From assembly GCA_046331665.1 (NCBI GenBank), contig JAXLQK010000021.1, positions 1-64,000 of the forward strand: DNA of 64,000 nucleotides, written 5' to 3'. Position numbers and translations under genes: made by a program. This stretch comes from CAWBAT01 sp046331665 (GTDB lineage: Bacteria > Acidobacteriota > Terriglobia > Versatilivoradales > Versatilivoraceae). This document shows positions 26,058 to 36,100 of this stretch, in pieces (positions within the stretch are counted from its first letter, which is position 1; each line of letters opens with the position of its first letter). The notes under the pieces are model-generated. The model was not told the origin of the DNA. It was given only the letters and a program-made list of their open reading frames with translations, and searched no databases.

Positions 26058-29000
26058 TTAGTAGTTGATCTTCAATCCAAACTGAATCTCACGAGGGTAG
26101 TTGCCCTGGCTGGTGATGTGGCCGAAACCACCGGGCCCCCAAGCCAAAGCGTTGCTAACGAGCACGGCATCATACTGGTCGCCACCTTGGTCGGGTCCGA
26201 AAACTACCCGGTTAAACGCATTCAAGAAGTCCACGCGGAATTGAACATTAACGCGTTCGGTGATATTGGTCTGCTTGATGATGGAGATTTCCTCATTGTA
26301 GTACGCCGGCATTCGGATATCGCCATAGGAGCGAGCACCATTCCCAATCTTATAAGGATCCGGGTAAGCCCAAGCATTGTAATTGAGTCTGGCTCCCGTT
26401 GTTGCATCGCCATTCGGATCCCATGTTCCGTTGAGCCAAGCCGAAGAATATCGCTGTTGGCCTGGGACAACGTTGGGACGATTCAAGAATCCGTTGGCAC
26501 CAATGTAGTTTTGGAACACCGAAACTCCGGAGAAGATCTGAAGCGGAGGACCGCTCTGGTACTGCTGAATACCGGCAACGCTCCAACCCCCGACCACCTT
26601 ACCCAATGCGCCGCCTTGATTGGCCCATTTTTTTCCAGGGCCGAAGGGCAGTTCATACTGGTAAGAGATAACCAAGTTTGACGGATAGTCGTTGATACTC
26701 AGCGCCTTTTCGGCCCCTTGGTTATATGGATCTTGGGTAAATCCGGAGAACTCATTGAAGATACTCTCTGCATTGGTAAGCGTCTTCGACCAGGTGTAAG
26801 ACACCAAGAAACTCAAACCATAAGACAAACGCTTTCTGGCTTGAATTTGCAGGGCGTTGTAATTGGACTGCCCTAACCCTTCCATCAAGTCACGCATTTG
26901 GAAGTTGGGCAAGCTGGTGTATTGCGGGAAAGGCCGTAAAGCCTGGGCAAGAATGGTGGGAAGTTTTCCAGCGGTGCCCAAAGCTTCGAAGCCCGGGAAG
27001 GGCGAATGATGCCCGGTAACAGGATCAATCGGCATGGCCTGCACTATAGGCAGCGCCTGGGTGGCAGGGTCCGAAATCTGCTTATTGAGGGCATCACCAA
27101 GACTGAGATATTGGGTCGGCATATAGTTCGTCGTGCCCAAGCGGCTCACCAAGGCAGTACCTTTCGTCCAGACGTACGCCACATCCAGGAGAATTTGCCC
27201 TGGGAGCTGGCGCTGAACGCTGATTGAAGCATTTTGAATCTGCGGCGGACGACCGTCTCCGGCAGCAATCATTTCAGGAGCGCCACCAATGCCAGCCGAA
27301 GGGTTGATGAATGGAGGCATGGCAAATTTGTTGGACGGCCAACCTCCAGACATAGTGAAGACCGGATTGAGTCCGATCCACCCTGTCGAGCTATCCGCCG
27401 GGATGATATTGTCCGCATTATACCCAGTCTGGTAACAGCAACCTCGGGAGGAACGGTTGGAACCACCCGTTGTGTACAGGATTCCATAACCGCCACGAAT
27501 AACGGTCTTCTCGTTCACGCTATAGGCAAATCCGAAGCGTGGTCCGATTGCCTTCGTCCAGGTCGAAGCGGCAGAACGTCGATCCGGCGTTGCATAATAG
27601 ATAGCTCCCAGCCGACCCCCAAGTTCAGGATTGGCCACAGTCGGATCCATCCAGGACTTGTTGTTATGGGCATCGACCGTTGGCAGGAAGAGGTCATAAC
27701 GGAGACCCAGGTTGAAAGTCAATTTGGAGCTGAATTTGAAATCATCCTGGAAATACATACCGTACTGACCCATTCTGTCCGCGTTTCCGGCAGGATTGAC
27801 GGTGGCTCTACCCGTTTCTCCCATCCCCAACAGAAAGCTGGCGGCTCCGAATCCAGTACCGACTCCACCCGCCGAACATCCCACATTTCCGCCATACCAT
27901 GGTCCGGGCAAAGAAGTTGCTCCGCATCCAAAGTTCAGATAGCCAGATTGGAGACCAAATGAGTGGTCATTTTGCTGCATCTTTATGTATTGGAACCCAC
28001 CCTTAAAGGTATGGCGACCCTTAATCCAAGTTAGACCATCGTCAAAGGTATAGCTGTTGGAGACGTCGTAACCCTGACCGCCATTCCCATAGGTGTTACC
28101 CAGCCCACCGATGTTCAAGCCGGGGAATACGGTACCAGAGCCGGTCTGTTGAACGCCACCCCATCCCAGGGTAGCAGGCCAGCCCAAGCCCGCAGAGGAA
28201 ATACTCTGACCGTTCCAGCGGTTGTATCCAGCCGTTGCGTGGTTGATGAGGTTGGGACGAATGATGTAATCCCAGTTAATTCGGGCCACATCATACCCAG
28301 TCGTTCCAATGCTGCCCTCACCGATCGGATCGGGGAAGGTAGCGGTAATGTTATTGGACACCTGCTGTTGGATGAATTCACCATAAATCTTGTTGTTGGG
28401 TCCAAACACCTGGTCGATCTTTACGCCCCAGCTGTACGTATTGGGGGATTGGGAGCTAACCGCCAACCAGTTTTGTTGAAATCCGTATCCATTGGGAAGG
28501 GGTGAATGATTCGGATTGGGGAAGTAGGAGAATATTTTCGCCGATACCGGATCAATCCGATTGGAGGGAATAACGTTGGCTTGACCGGCAACCGGCAATC
28601 CAGTCACCGAATTGAATCCAAATCCGTTCCGCAAAATAGCGCTGGCGCCGCTCGTATTCACAAGCCCGGTACCCGGATCCACGGCTCCAGCGGCTACCGT
28701 TCTAGTCGTCGCCGGATCGTAAAGTTCTCCTCCATAAACCGGCCGTCCGAGGGCATCAACACAAGCCTGATTTCCGCCCGAACCGCAGTTCATCAGTTGG
28801 CCTGTGAGTAGATTGCTGAAGTCGCCGCCCCGCATGGCCGCAGTAGGTACGGTGTCAGTACGGTTGTTGGCGCCCTTTCGCAATCTAAACCCTTGATACC
28901 AACCATAGAAGAAGGTCTTGTCTTTGCGAATCGGCCCGCCTGCCGTAACACCATATTCATTCTGATTATTCTTGGCGGCCTTGGGAGCAAAAAAGCCCCG

Positions 29001-29825
29001 GGCATCCAACGCACTGTTTCTGAAATATTCATACACAGAGCCATGAATCTCGTTGGTTCCGGACCGGAGGTTAAAGGTCGTGATTCCCTGCCCCGTGCGC
29101 CCATACTCTGCTGAAGGAAGCAGTGTAATCACCTTGAACTCTCCAACCGCGTCCACTGGAAATGGAAGGTTGCGGAAATCTCCGGCCCACTCCGTCCCTT
29201 GCCCAATGAGAGCACCGTCGAGCACGAATTCATTGCTGGCACTCTGGCTTCCGTTCACCGTCGTATTCAACATACGCGGAGAACCGCTATAGGAAACGCC
29301 TCTTCCGGTAACCCCAGGAGAGAGTGTCATGAAATAGCCTGGGTTGCGCTGCTCGCCCACACCAACGATCGGCAGTTCCAAAACTTCCTTGCCTGAAACG
29401 TTGGTTCCACGATCGGATGTATCGGCCTGGATCTGAGCCGCATCAGCAGTGACGTTGACGGTTTCAGAAACCTGTCCCAAGGTCAGGCTGATGTCGACAC
29501 GGTGGGTCTGACCCGTCTCGACCGTAATTCCCGTCTGAACAAATTTTTTGAAACTCTTTTGTTCGGCGGTAATTGTATAAATCCCGACAGGTAACGAAGG
29601 GATTGCATATTTCCCCCCAGCTACGCTTTCCGTCTTGGTCACCACGTTGGTAGCAGTATGGGTAGCTGTAATCGTCGCCCCCACGACCACCGCACCAGAC
29701 TGATCCGTCACGGTGCCGGTGATAATCCCGCGGTTACTTTGCGCCATTAGCGGAGCACTGCAAAGGCTAATGACCACAGCGAGAGCGAGTAAACAGGTCC
29801 AAACTCTCTCCGTTCCCTTCATCAT
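26058..29825 (-). CDS. Oar-like TonB-dependent receptor with carboxypeptidase-regulatory domain, copy 1
   Basis: 1255 residues. Signal peptide to about 29 (LLALAVVISLCSAPLMAQ). A CarboxypepD_reg-like beta-sandwich covers 33-115 (GTVTDQSGAVVVGATITAT, IPSLPVGIYTITAEQ), then a plug-like region (~130-250, VNVTADAAQIQADTS, GIITFNLRSGTNEIHGSVYE) and a large beta-barrel ending REIQFGLKINY with a terminal aromatic. It is an outer-membrane receptor of the type abundant in Acidobacteriota, thought to import oligosaccharides or bind surface ligands. GAGGAGG sits upstream of the start; a second ATG follows at once. A perfect terminator closes the gene. It is similar throughout to copy 2 at 33190-36969. 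Confidence 0.92.
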   Translation of the reverse strand: MMKGTERVWTCLLALAVVISLCSAPLMAQSNRGIITGTVTDQSGAVVVGATITATHTATNVVTKTESVAGGKYAIPSLPVGIYTITAEQKSFKKFVQTGITVETGQTHRVDISLTLGQVSETVNVTADAAQIQADTSDRGTNVSGKEVLELPIVGVGEQRNPGYFMTLSPGVTGRGVSYSGSPRMLNTTVNGSQSASNEFVLDGALIGQGTEWAGDFRNLPFPVDAVGEFKVITLLPSAEYGRTGQGITTFNLRSGTNEIHGSVYEYFRNSALDARGFFAPKAAKNNQNEYGVTAGGPIRKDKTFFYGWYQGFRLRKGANNRTDTVPTAAMRGGDFSNLLTGQLMNCGSGGNQACVDALGRPVYGGELYDPATTRTVAAGAVDPGTGLVNTSGASAILRNGFGFNSVTGLPVAGQANVIPSNRIDPVSAKIFSYFPNPNHSPLPNGYGFQQNWLAVSSQSPNTYSWGVKIDQVFGPNNKIYGEFIQQQVSNNITATFPDPIGEGSIGTTGYDVARINWDYIIRPNLINHATAGYNRWNGQSISSAGLGWPATLGWGGVQQTGSGTVFPGLNIGGLGNTYGNGGQGYDVSNSYTFDDGLTWIKGRHTFKGGFQYIKMQQNDHSFGLQSGYLNFGCGATSLPGPWYGGNVGCSAGGVGTGFGAASFLLGMGETGRATVNPAGNADRMGQYGMYFQDDFKFSSKLTFNLGLRYDLFLPTVDAHNNKSWMDPTVANPELGGRLGAIYYATPDRRSAASTWTKAIGPRFGFAYSVNEKTVIRGGYGILYTTGGSNRSSRGCCYQTGYNADNIIPADSSTGWIGLNPVFTMSGGWPSNKFAMPPFINPSAGIGGAPEMIAAGDGRPPQIQNASISVQRQLPGQILLDVAYVWTKGTALVSRLGTTNYMPTQYLSLGDALNKQISDPATQALPIVQAMPIDPVTGHHSPFPGFEALGTAGKLPTILAQALRPFPQYTSLPNFQMRDLMEGLGQSNYNALQIQARKRLSYGLSFLVSYTWSKTLTNAESIFNEFSGFTQDPYNQGAEKALSINDYPSNLVISYQYELPFGPGKKWANQGGALGKVVGGWSVAGIQQYQSGPPLQIFSGVSVFQNYIGANGFLNRPNVVPGQQRYSSAWLNGTWDPNGDATTGARLNYNAWAYPDPYKIGNGARSYGDIRMPAYYNEEISIIKQTNITERVNVQFRVDFLNAFNRVVFGPDQGGDQYDAVLVSNALAWGPGGFGHITSQGNYPREIQFGLKINY

Positions 29826-30733
29826 GTTGCGCCCTCCTCTTTGAGGCTTATCGATTTATTGGGATAAACTTGACTTTGTCTACAGCACAACTTAGTAAAA
29901 TTGCTTGGAATCTATCGAATGCCAGACATACTGCACAAAAAAACAAACTAAGAGATAACCCAGCTGAAACCACTAATGTCACAATACTGTCATGATTGCA
30001 TGTTAATAACCAAATCCCATAAATTTTCCTTTTGGTACCATACAAGGCAAATATTTACAAACATTTAACCTTATAAATTTTGCTTTTAAGCCCATCCCAT
30101 GGAGCCCAAAATCGCCTCAAATTCTACGAAGGACTGAATTCGGCTACGAAAAATCGCAGAATTGTAGCTAGTAAGCCTTGCAATTACACACGCTTCCGCA
30201 GGTCCTAGAGCCGGCCGTTGATAAAGACAGAAGTGGGGCGTTTGAGAAGAAGGCCGTATTCCATCAATACTCCTGGACTTTCACTGTGTATGGCCAATGC
30301 CTCTTCATAACGGTCGCCACCAAGCTTCACCTAAGTCGGGAGCGCACGACAGGGCAAGTCAAAATCTTAAATTGTCATAGAAATGCACTTCGGAAAAGGT
30401 AATCGTGGTTGCATAAGACTTTGGACCGGAGAAATTCACCCTAGGTGGAATACCACGAGAAAAGGTTGGAGTGATTCCTTTCTTTTTCTGTATTACCCGC
30501 AAGACGCATTAGACTTCCAATTCTATTCCGCTCGGGCCTACCGTATCCCCAAGCGGTGGGAACGAAATTCGGCCTCATTTATCCACATTTTCGCGAGTCG
30601 CAGGCTGGAACCTGGACCTCGAAGAGTGTTAAGATGCGTCCTTCATATCTACCAAGGAGCCCCAGAATTTGGTGGAATTTCATTCCACCTCCCTGCAAGA
30701 AGACTGGAATACTGGAGGACCCGGGAAAATTCT
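29826..30733. other. Intergenic region between divergent genes
   Basis: About 900 bases separate the minus-strand receptor from the plus-strand methyltransferase-like gene. The first 300 bases are A/T-rich and must contain the receptor promoter, but no clear -35/-10 pair stands out. The rest has open stretches (30178-30402 and the upstream extension of the next frame) with no recognisable protein features. No repeats or RNA gene seen. Confidence 0.5.
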
Positions 30734-32200
30734 ATGAGGCACGCCATTTCTGTCTCTCTCATCGCTTTTGTCTTAGTCCAAGTTCTGACCTTTCCCTCCT
30801 CCCCAACGGACAAGCCGACCGTCGTTGCCACTTCTTTCTCACAAGTCCAGCCCATTCTGGCAGTCTTGTCCGATGACTTGCCCCTCGATTTAAAAAAGGG
30901 CAGTCAGTCGGAGCTGGAGACTGCCTGGCCTGCCTGGATAAAGCGTCACGAGGGGGAGGTAAGGGCTCGCTTGCTACGAGGAGAGGAGGATACCATGGTC
31001 AACTTCCTGACCTTCGGAACCTCCTTCACAGCCGAGCCCCGGCTGACGGCAGCTGAATTCGCCCGCTTGGGACCCATTCTCAGCCAATCCCAGCCATCAC
31101 CCGATCATTCACCAACCGCCGCCATTTTTTTCAAACGTTTGGAGGATTTGTTGCGAGGTATGGCAAACCCCGGAACAAACGAGAGACTCCTCTTCGTTGC
31201 CCGTCTCGCTGAAATCTATGGTTATCACCCCCGCCAAGCCCAAGGGAGTCACCCCGACCTTGCCGAGCAGAAACGGTTGAAGGCCTTCTTGATTGCCAAT
31301 GCCGTTCGGGTCATCCAGGAGCAGGCGGGGTTTCAAAAGGAATTTGAGCAGGCGCGGCGATTGAACGACCGCTCCGAAGACTTCGCCATACGCTCTAAGC
31401 TCTATCGCTCTCGCGGAATATCCCTGGATACGTCCTTGTTTCCCAATTTGGGGATAGAAGAATCGCTCAAAGCCATGCTGGAGCGAAACCTGATAGCACC
31501 AGGAAGTATTCGGAAAGTGGCCATCATTGGAGCCGGGCTCGACTTCACCGACAAAGGTGGCGGGTATGACTACTATCCTACTCAATCGATCCAATGTTTC
31601 GCCTTGATGGATAGCTTGCTTCGTCTGGGCTTGGCTCGCAGCGAAGAGTTGAAGCTCACCGCACTCGACGTTAGTCAACAAGTCAACGATCACCTGGCAC
31701 GAGCCAAAAGAAATGCTGCGCGCGGCCAAGATTACGTCCTACAGTTACCTCTGGACTCAGAGACCCCCTGGAAAGCCGTCGTCTCCCGCTATTGGAAGGG
31801 CTTTGGAAATCAAATAGGCCGACCCATTACTCCTATCCGTGTCCCGGCTCTAACACGAAATGTAGAGACCCGGGCTGTCTCGATTCGGCCTGCGGTTGTT
31901 TCGATGATCTCCTCCGTGAATCTCGACATCGTTACCCAACATCTTCAATTTCCGCCCTCAGAAGGTTTTGACTTGATCGTCGCCACCAATGTCTTTCTCT
32001 ATTTTGACCTCTTTGAACAATTCCTCGCCATGGCGAATGCGCAGGAGATGTTACGGCCTGGAGGATTCCTGCTGTCAAATAATTCCTTACCTGTCCTTGA
32101 CAATTCCGGGATGAGGGCAGTTGATTATCTTTCCATTTTTTATTCGGAACGCCAGGATGATGGCGATGTCATTGTGTGGTATCAAAAGTCGTCCCCTTGA
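30734..32200 (+). CDS. CheR-like SAM-dependent methyltransferase-fold protein with signal peptide
   Basis: 488 residues from ATG 30734; the open frame extends upstream without homology. The N-terminus is hydrophobic (HAISVSLIAFVLVQVLTFPS), so export is predicted. The C-terminal half is Rossmann-like: VAIIGAGLDFTDKGGGYDYY as motif I, LTALDVSQQVNDHL as motif II. FDLIVATNVFLYFDLFEQF then LRPGGFLLSNNS resemble the CheR/class I methyltransferase post-I motifs. A periplasmic SAM methyltransferase would lack cofactor, so it may have another role or the signal may be a false cleavage site. The middle (about 60-220) is helical and unrecognised. The ribosome site GGAGG is 15 bases away, weak support for the start. 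Confidence 0.7.
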   Translation: MRHAISVSLIAFVLVQVLTFPSSPTDKPTVVATSFSQVQPILAVLSDDLPLDLKKGSQSELETAWPAWIKRHEGEVRARLLRGEEDTMVNFLTFGTSFTAEPRLTAAEFARLGPILSQSQPSPDHSPTAAIFFKRLEDLLRGMANPGTNERLLFVARLAEIYGYHPRQAQGSHPDLAEQKRLKAFLIANAVRVIQEQAGFQKEFEQARRLNDRSEDFAIRSKLYRSRGISLDTSLFPNLGIEESLKAMLERNLIAPGSIRKVAIIGAGLDFTDKGGGYDYYPTQSIQCFALMDSLLRLGLARSEELKLTALDVSQQVNDHLARAKRNAARGQDYVLQLPLDSETPWKAVVSRYWKGFGNQIGRPITPIRVPALTRNVETRAVSIRPAVVSMISSVNLDIVTQHLQFPPSEGFDLIVATNVFLYFDLFEQFLAMANAQEMLRPGGFLLSNNSLPVLDNSGMRAVDYLSIFYSERQDDGDVIVWYQKSSP

Positions 32201-33111
32201 ATTACAGCCGCAATTTCGCTGGACATTGCCCCATTTTGCTGCCGCGAAAGAATTCAATCCCACTTCAAACCTCTTCCGCAGGGTGGCACAGACATGCGCC
32301 GTGAGCATATCTGTGGACCTTGACATGACCTGATCGCATTTGGAAACTGTTTTGGAGTGCAGGAGATTGCTCCCGCTTTCAAGGGATACCAGCTTGCTGG
32401 CATCCTGTCCAATTGGCTACTGTGCATGGATTGGAGATGATTTTTTTCCGGCACATCTTGCTTCCCAAGATGCACGTCTCCGAAGGGGATAAATAGGGAG
32501 CCGTGGGTTGCGCGGTAGCGATACCCGAGGGAAAATCCACGCCATTTAGACGCGACACAAAAAGGGTCAAACACGGACTATTCTTAAATCATTTCAGGTA
32601 GTTCACACCCTTCAGGATTGCAAAATACCCTATTCACTTTTAAGAATCCCGCGCCAGTAATTACAGGTCGCTCCTAACGGAGCTCATCAGTTTTGAAATA
32701 TTGTTCGCTATAAACAGGAGGCTCCTACGGAGCCGAGGAATTCCGCAAGAATTTCACAGTGTTTACAAAAATCATGCCGCAGAGGCATCGTTCCATCGAT
32801 CGCTGTTGGAAGTCAATGGCTCCCTATGAGCCCTCTGTTTATAGAAAACGAAATCTGCCCATTTGAAGAGCTCCGGAGGAGCGGCCTGTAGGTTCAAAAC
32901 ATCTTTCCGGATCTTACAAAGATCCAATCTAGTGACGTTAACCTCCAGCACGGGCTGGGCATTGAGTTTCACCTATGATGATTTCGGGAATCGGACGGGC
33001 CAGAGGCATGCTCACCGCGCATGGCTGCGCCACCCGATGAAATCCCTGCATAGAATGCAAAATGAAGTTGGCGTATCAGGAAGAAATTCTTGGAAGGAAT
33101 GAGTGCGGGAC
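32201..33111. repeat. Repeat-rich intergenic island
   Basis: No intact gene. It holds palindromes GCTCCTAACGGAGC (32670-32683), GGCTCCTACGGAGCC (32720-32734), ATGCC-GCAGA-GGCAT (32774-32788) and GCTCC-GGA-GGAGC (32870-32882). CTATAAACAG at 32708-32717 recurs inverted as CTGTTTATAG at 32835-32844. This indicates head-to-head copies of a short palindromic (REP-like) element of about 60 bases. The island also contains an RHS gene remnant. Similar GCTCC-TACGGAGC elements are, from memory, dispersed in several bacterial phyla. Confidence 0.7.
32929..33003 (+). pseudogene. RHS/YD-repeat gene remnant
   Basis: In one frame the sequence reads LVTLTSSTGWALSFTYDD followed by FGNRTGQ. The FTYDxFGNRT core is the signature of RHS/YD-repeat proteins (large polymorphic toxins or wall-associated proteins). 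Only about 25 residues remain. Upstream it is cut by the palindromic repeat and downstream it degenerates, so this is debris of a once larger gene. Confidence 0.65.
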
Positions 33112-33150
33112 AAAAAAAAGGGTGAGGTTCACTTGATGTGAATCTCACCC
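33112..33150 (-). terminator. Rho-independent terminator of the second Oar-like receptor gene
   Basis: On the minus strand a stem GGGTGAGATTCAC pairs with GTGAACCTCACCC (one mismatch, TTGA-type loop) and is followed by eight T residues. It lies 39 bases after the receptor stop. Confidence 0.9.
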
Positions 33151-33189
33151 TCTTCACCGCTTTGGGTTTAGATCTCCTACCAGTACCGA

Positions 33190-36100
33190 TTAGTAGTTGA
33201 TCTTCAAACCAAACTGAATTTCGCGTGGGGCGTTGGTCTGGTTGGCAACGCGACCGAAGCTTCCGTTCACGCCACCGCCAATACCACCGCCAACGATCGC
33301 TTGACCGTACTGGTCGCCTCCCTGATCGAAACCGAGTAGAACCCGGTTGAAGGCATTCAGGAAGTCGGCACGAAATTCAATGCTGACCCGCTCATTAATG
33401 CTGGTCCGCTTGATAATGGAAATATCCTCGTTGTAGAAGGGCAATTCGCGGATATCACCATCGGTTTGAGAAGTGGTCCCATAGGTATAAGGTGCTGGGT
33501 TAGTCCAACCGTCAACATTGTAACGTTGACCGAGGGCTCCGACACCGTTGGGGTCCCAGGTCCCGTTCAACCAGGCCGCAGAATACTTCTCCACGCCTGG
33601 AACGCGACTCGCCCGGGTGGTAAAACTGTTGTCGGACATGTAGGGGTTCAGAGAGTTCCCCGCGGAAGTGACCACGTGAGGAGCACCGCTGCGATAGGAC
33701 TGGAAGCCAGCAATACTCCATCCACCGACTACCTTGTTGGATACTCCGCCTTTATTCGCCCACTTCTTTCCCGCACCAAAGGGCAGTTCATATTGATAGG
33801 AAATCGCCAAGTTGCTCGGATAATCGTTCAAACTCAGCGCTCTTTCTCCAGCGGCATTGTAGAAGTCCTGGGTAAATCCGCTAAATTCATTGTACAGACT
33901 TCCTGCATTGGTAAGAGTCTTCGACCAGGTATACGACACCAGGAAGGTCAAGCCGTAGGAGTAATTTTTCCTGGCTTGGATCTGGAGTGCATTATAGGTC
34001 GACATTCCCTCCTGCTCTGCCATGTCGCGCAACTGGGCAAGACCCTGAACGCTGTCGTTGCGATACTGCGGCATGGGCCGTAAGGCTTGACCCAATTGGG
34101 CACCCGCCCCCCACAACTGCTCAAATCCGGCAAACGGGGTGTGATTCCCAGTTGCAGGATCAATCGGCATCTTCTGCACGATAGGCATTGCCTGGATGGT
34201 TGGGTCGGCAATGTTTTTGAACAGATCGGCCCCCAAACTCATGTAACTCGAGGGAGTCACGTTGCTGTTCATTAAACGGCTGGACAAATGAGTTCCTTTG
34301 GTCCAGACATAACCCACGTCGAGGAGAATCTGACCAGGAAGCTGTCTCTGGATACTGAAGGAGGCCGTTTCGATGCTAGGCGGTTTCCTATCATTAGGCC
34401 ACGGTCCCCAAGTCGGCCACCCTGCACCGTTGGCTGCGTCGGGAGTGAGAGTTCCCACCGGACCAAAGTACTGAGCGGGCCAGCCGGTGGCAAGGGTCAT
34501 GTGCACATCTGGATGGCCAGGAGGGTTACACGACACAGCTCCGCTAAAGCCTCCGAGGGAGGATTGGTTACATCCTTGGGAGCCATTGTATCCCAACTGT
34601 TCCCAAGAGCTTGCAAGAGAACGCTGGGCTCCGCCGGCCGTATATAGAATTCCAAATCCGCCTCTTACTACAGTTTTCGGATTGACTGAATAGGCAAAAC
34701 CGAAGCGAGGACCAAAGTTATTCATATACGTGGTCGAAGGTGCACGCCGCGCGTCTGAAGCAAAAACGACGGAACCAGGAATGTTGATGCCTGGCTGAAT
34801 AACGAATGGGTCAATCCAGGATTTCTGGTTGTGAGCGTCGACCGTGGGCAAGAACCAATCCCAGCGCAGACCCATGTTCAGAGTAAGCTTTGAGCTGACT
34901 TTCCAGTCATCTTGAATATAGCTGGCATAACGGCCCATTCGATCAGCTACTTCCGTAGCCGTAATACCAACGGTACCAGAGGTAGGCAATCCAAGGAGGA
35001 AACTACCAATTCCTGCACCTGTACAGGGATCACCTATGGCACAACCAGCATTGAAGAATTTTGCGTCCATCAGGCCAGTCGGACCTGCATTATAGGTGTT
35101 ATAACTGGCAGAGTAACTAGTCCCCAATTGGTTGACTTGCAACTTCATATAACTGAACCCACCCTTGATCGTATGTTTGCCTTTGATCCAGGTCAGGTTG
35201 TCTTCAATACTGAAATTATTGTTGGCTCCGCGACTGACACCTTGTCTAGCATAAGTATTTCCTAAACCACCGATGTCCATTTCCGGGAAGACTGAGCCAG
35301 GACCCGATTGCGGGACACCACTATAGCCAAGGGTTGCAGGCCAACCAAATCCTGCCGTGGGGAGGCTGGCACCGGTATTCCGGTTATATCCAAAAGTTGC
35401 GTGATTTACCACATTCGGTTTGATGAAGAAATCTTCACTCAAACGAAAGATGTACCAGCCGTTTTGGGTGTAGGCACCCTCACCGATGGGGTCAGGATAT
35501 TTAGACCCGGAAGGAATGTATTCATGCTTCCAGATATAGGAACCATACATCCGGTTTCTCTGTGAGAAGACCTCATCAATCTTGACACCCCAGTTATTGA
35601 TGGTGTCACTTGCCGTGTAAGCTCCGCCACTCCAGTTTTGCAAATATCCATACCGGCAAGATCCGCAGGGCCCCAAGTTCGGAAAGTAGGAAAACATATT
35701 CTTGGCCACGGGATCAATCCGGCTCGACGGAATCACATTGGCTTGGCCAGGAATCGCCAAACCCGTCTTGGGATCAAAGCCAAATCCATCGCGCATCCAG
35801 GCAGCGGCGCCGCTGTTGTTCACCAACCCCGTCGCAGGGTCCGTTGCACCCGCTGCTACCAATCTCGTAGTGGCCGGATCGTAAATTTCATTCGAATAGA
35901 CCGGTCGGCCCAACGCATCTGTACCAACCTGACCACCAAGAATATTACTCTCGTCTCCGTTCTTCATCGCCGTGGTGGGAAGGGTGTCAACCGTATTTCC
36001 GCCAGGGGCTTTGATGTCGCGGAATCCGTTATACCAACCGTAGAAGAACGTCTTATCCTTGCGGATGGGACCGCCCACCGTCGCTCCAAATTCGTTTTGA

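Noticed and set aside
30178..30402. 74-residue open frame
   Set aside because: No homology, no ribosome site and no conserved character; probably chance.
32254..32574. Minus-strand 106-residue frame beside the repeats
   Set aside because: Sequence looks like translated repetitive DNA with no domain; not called as a gene.
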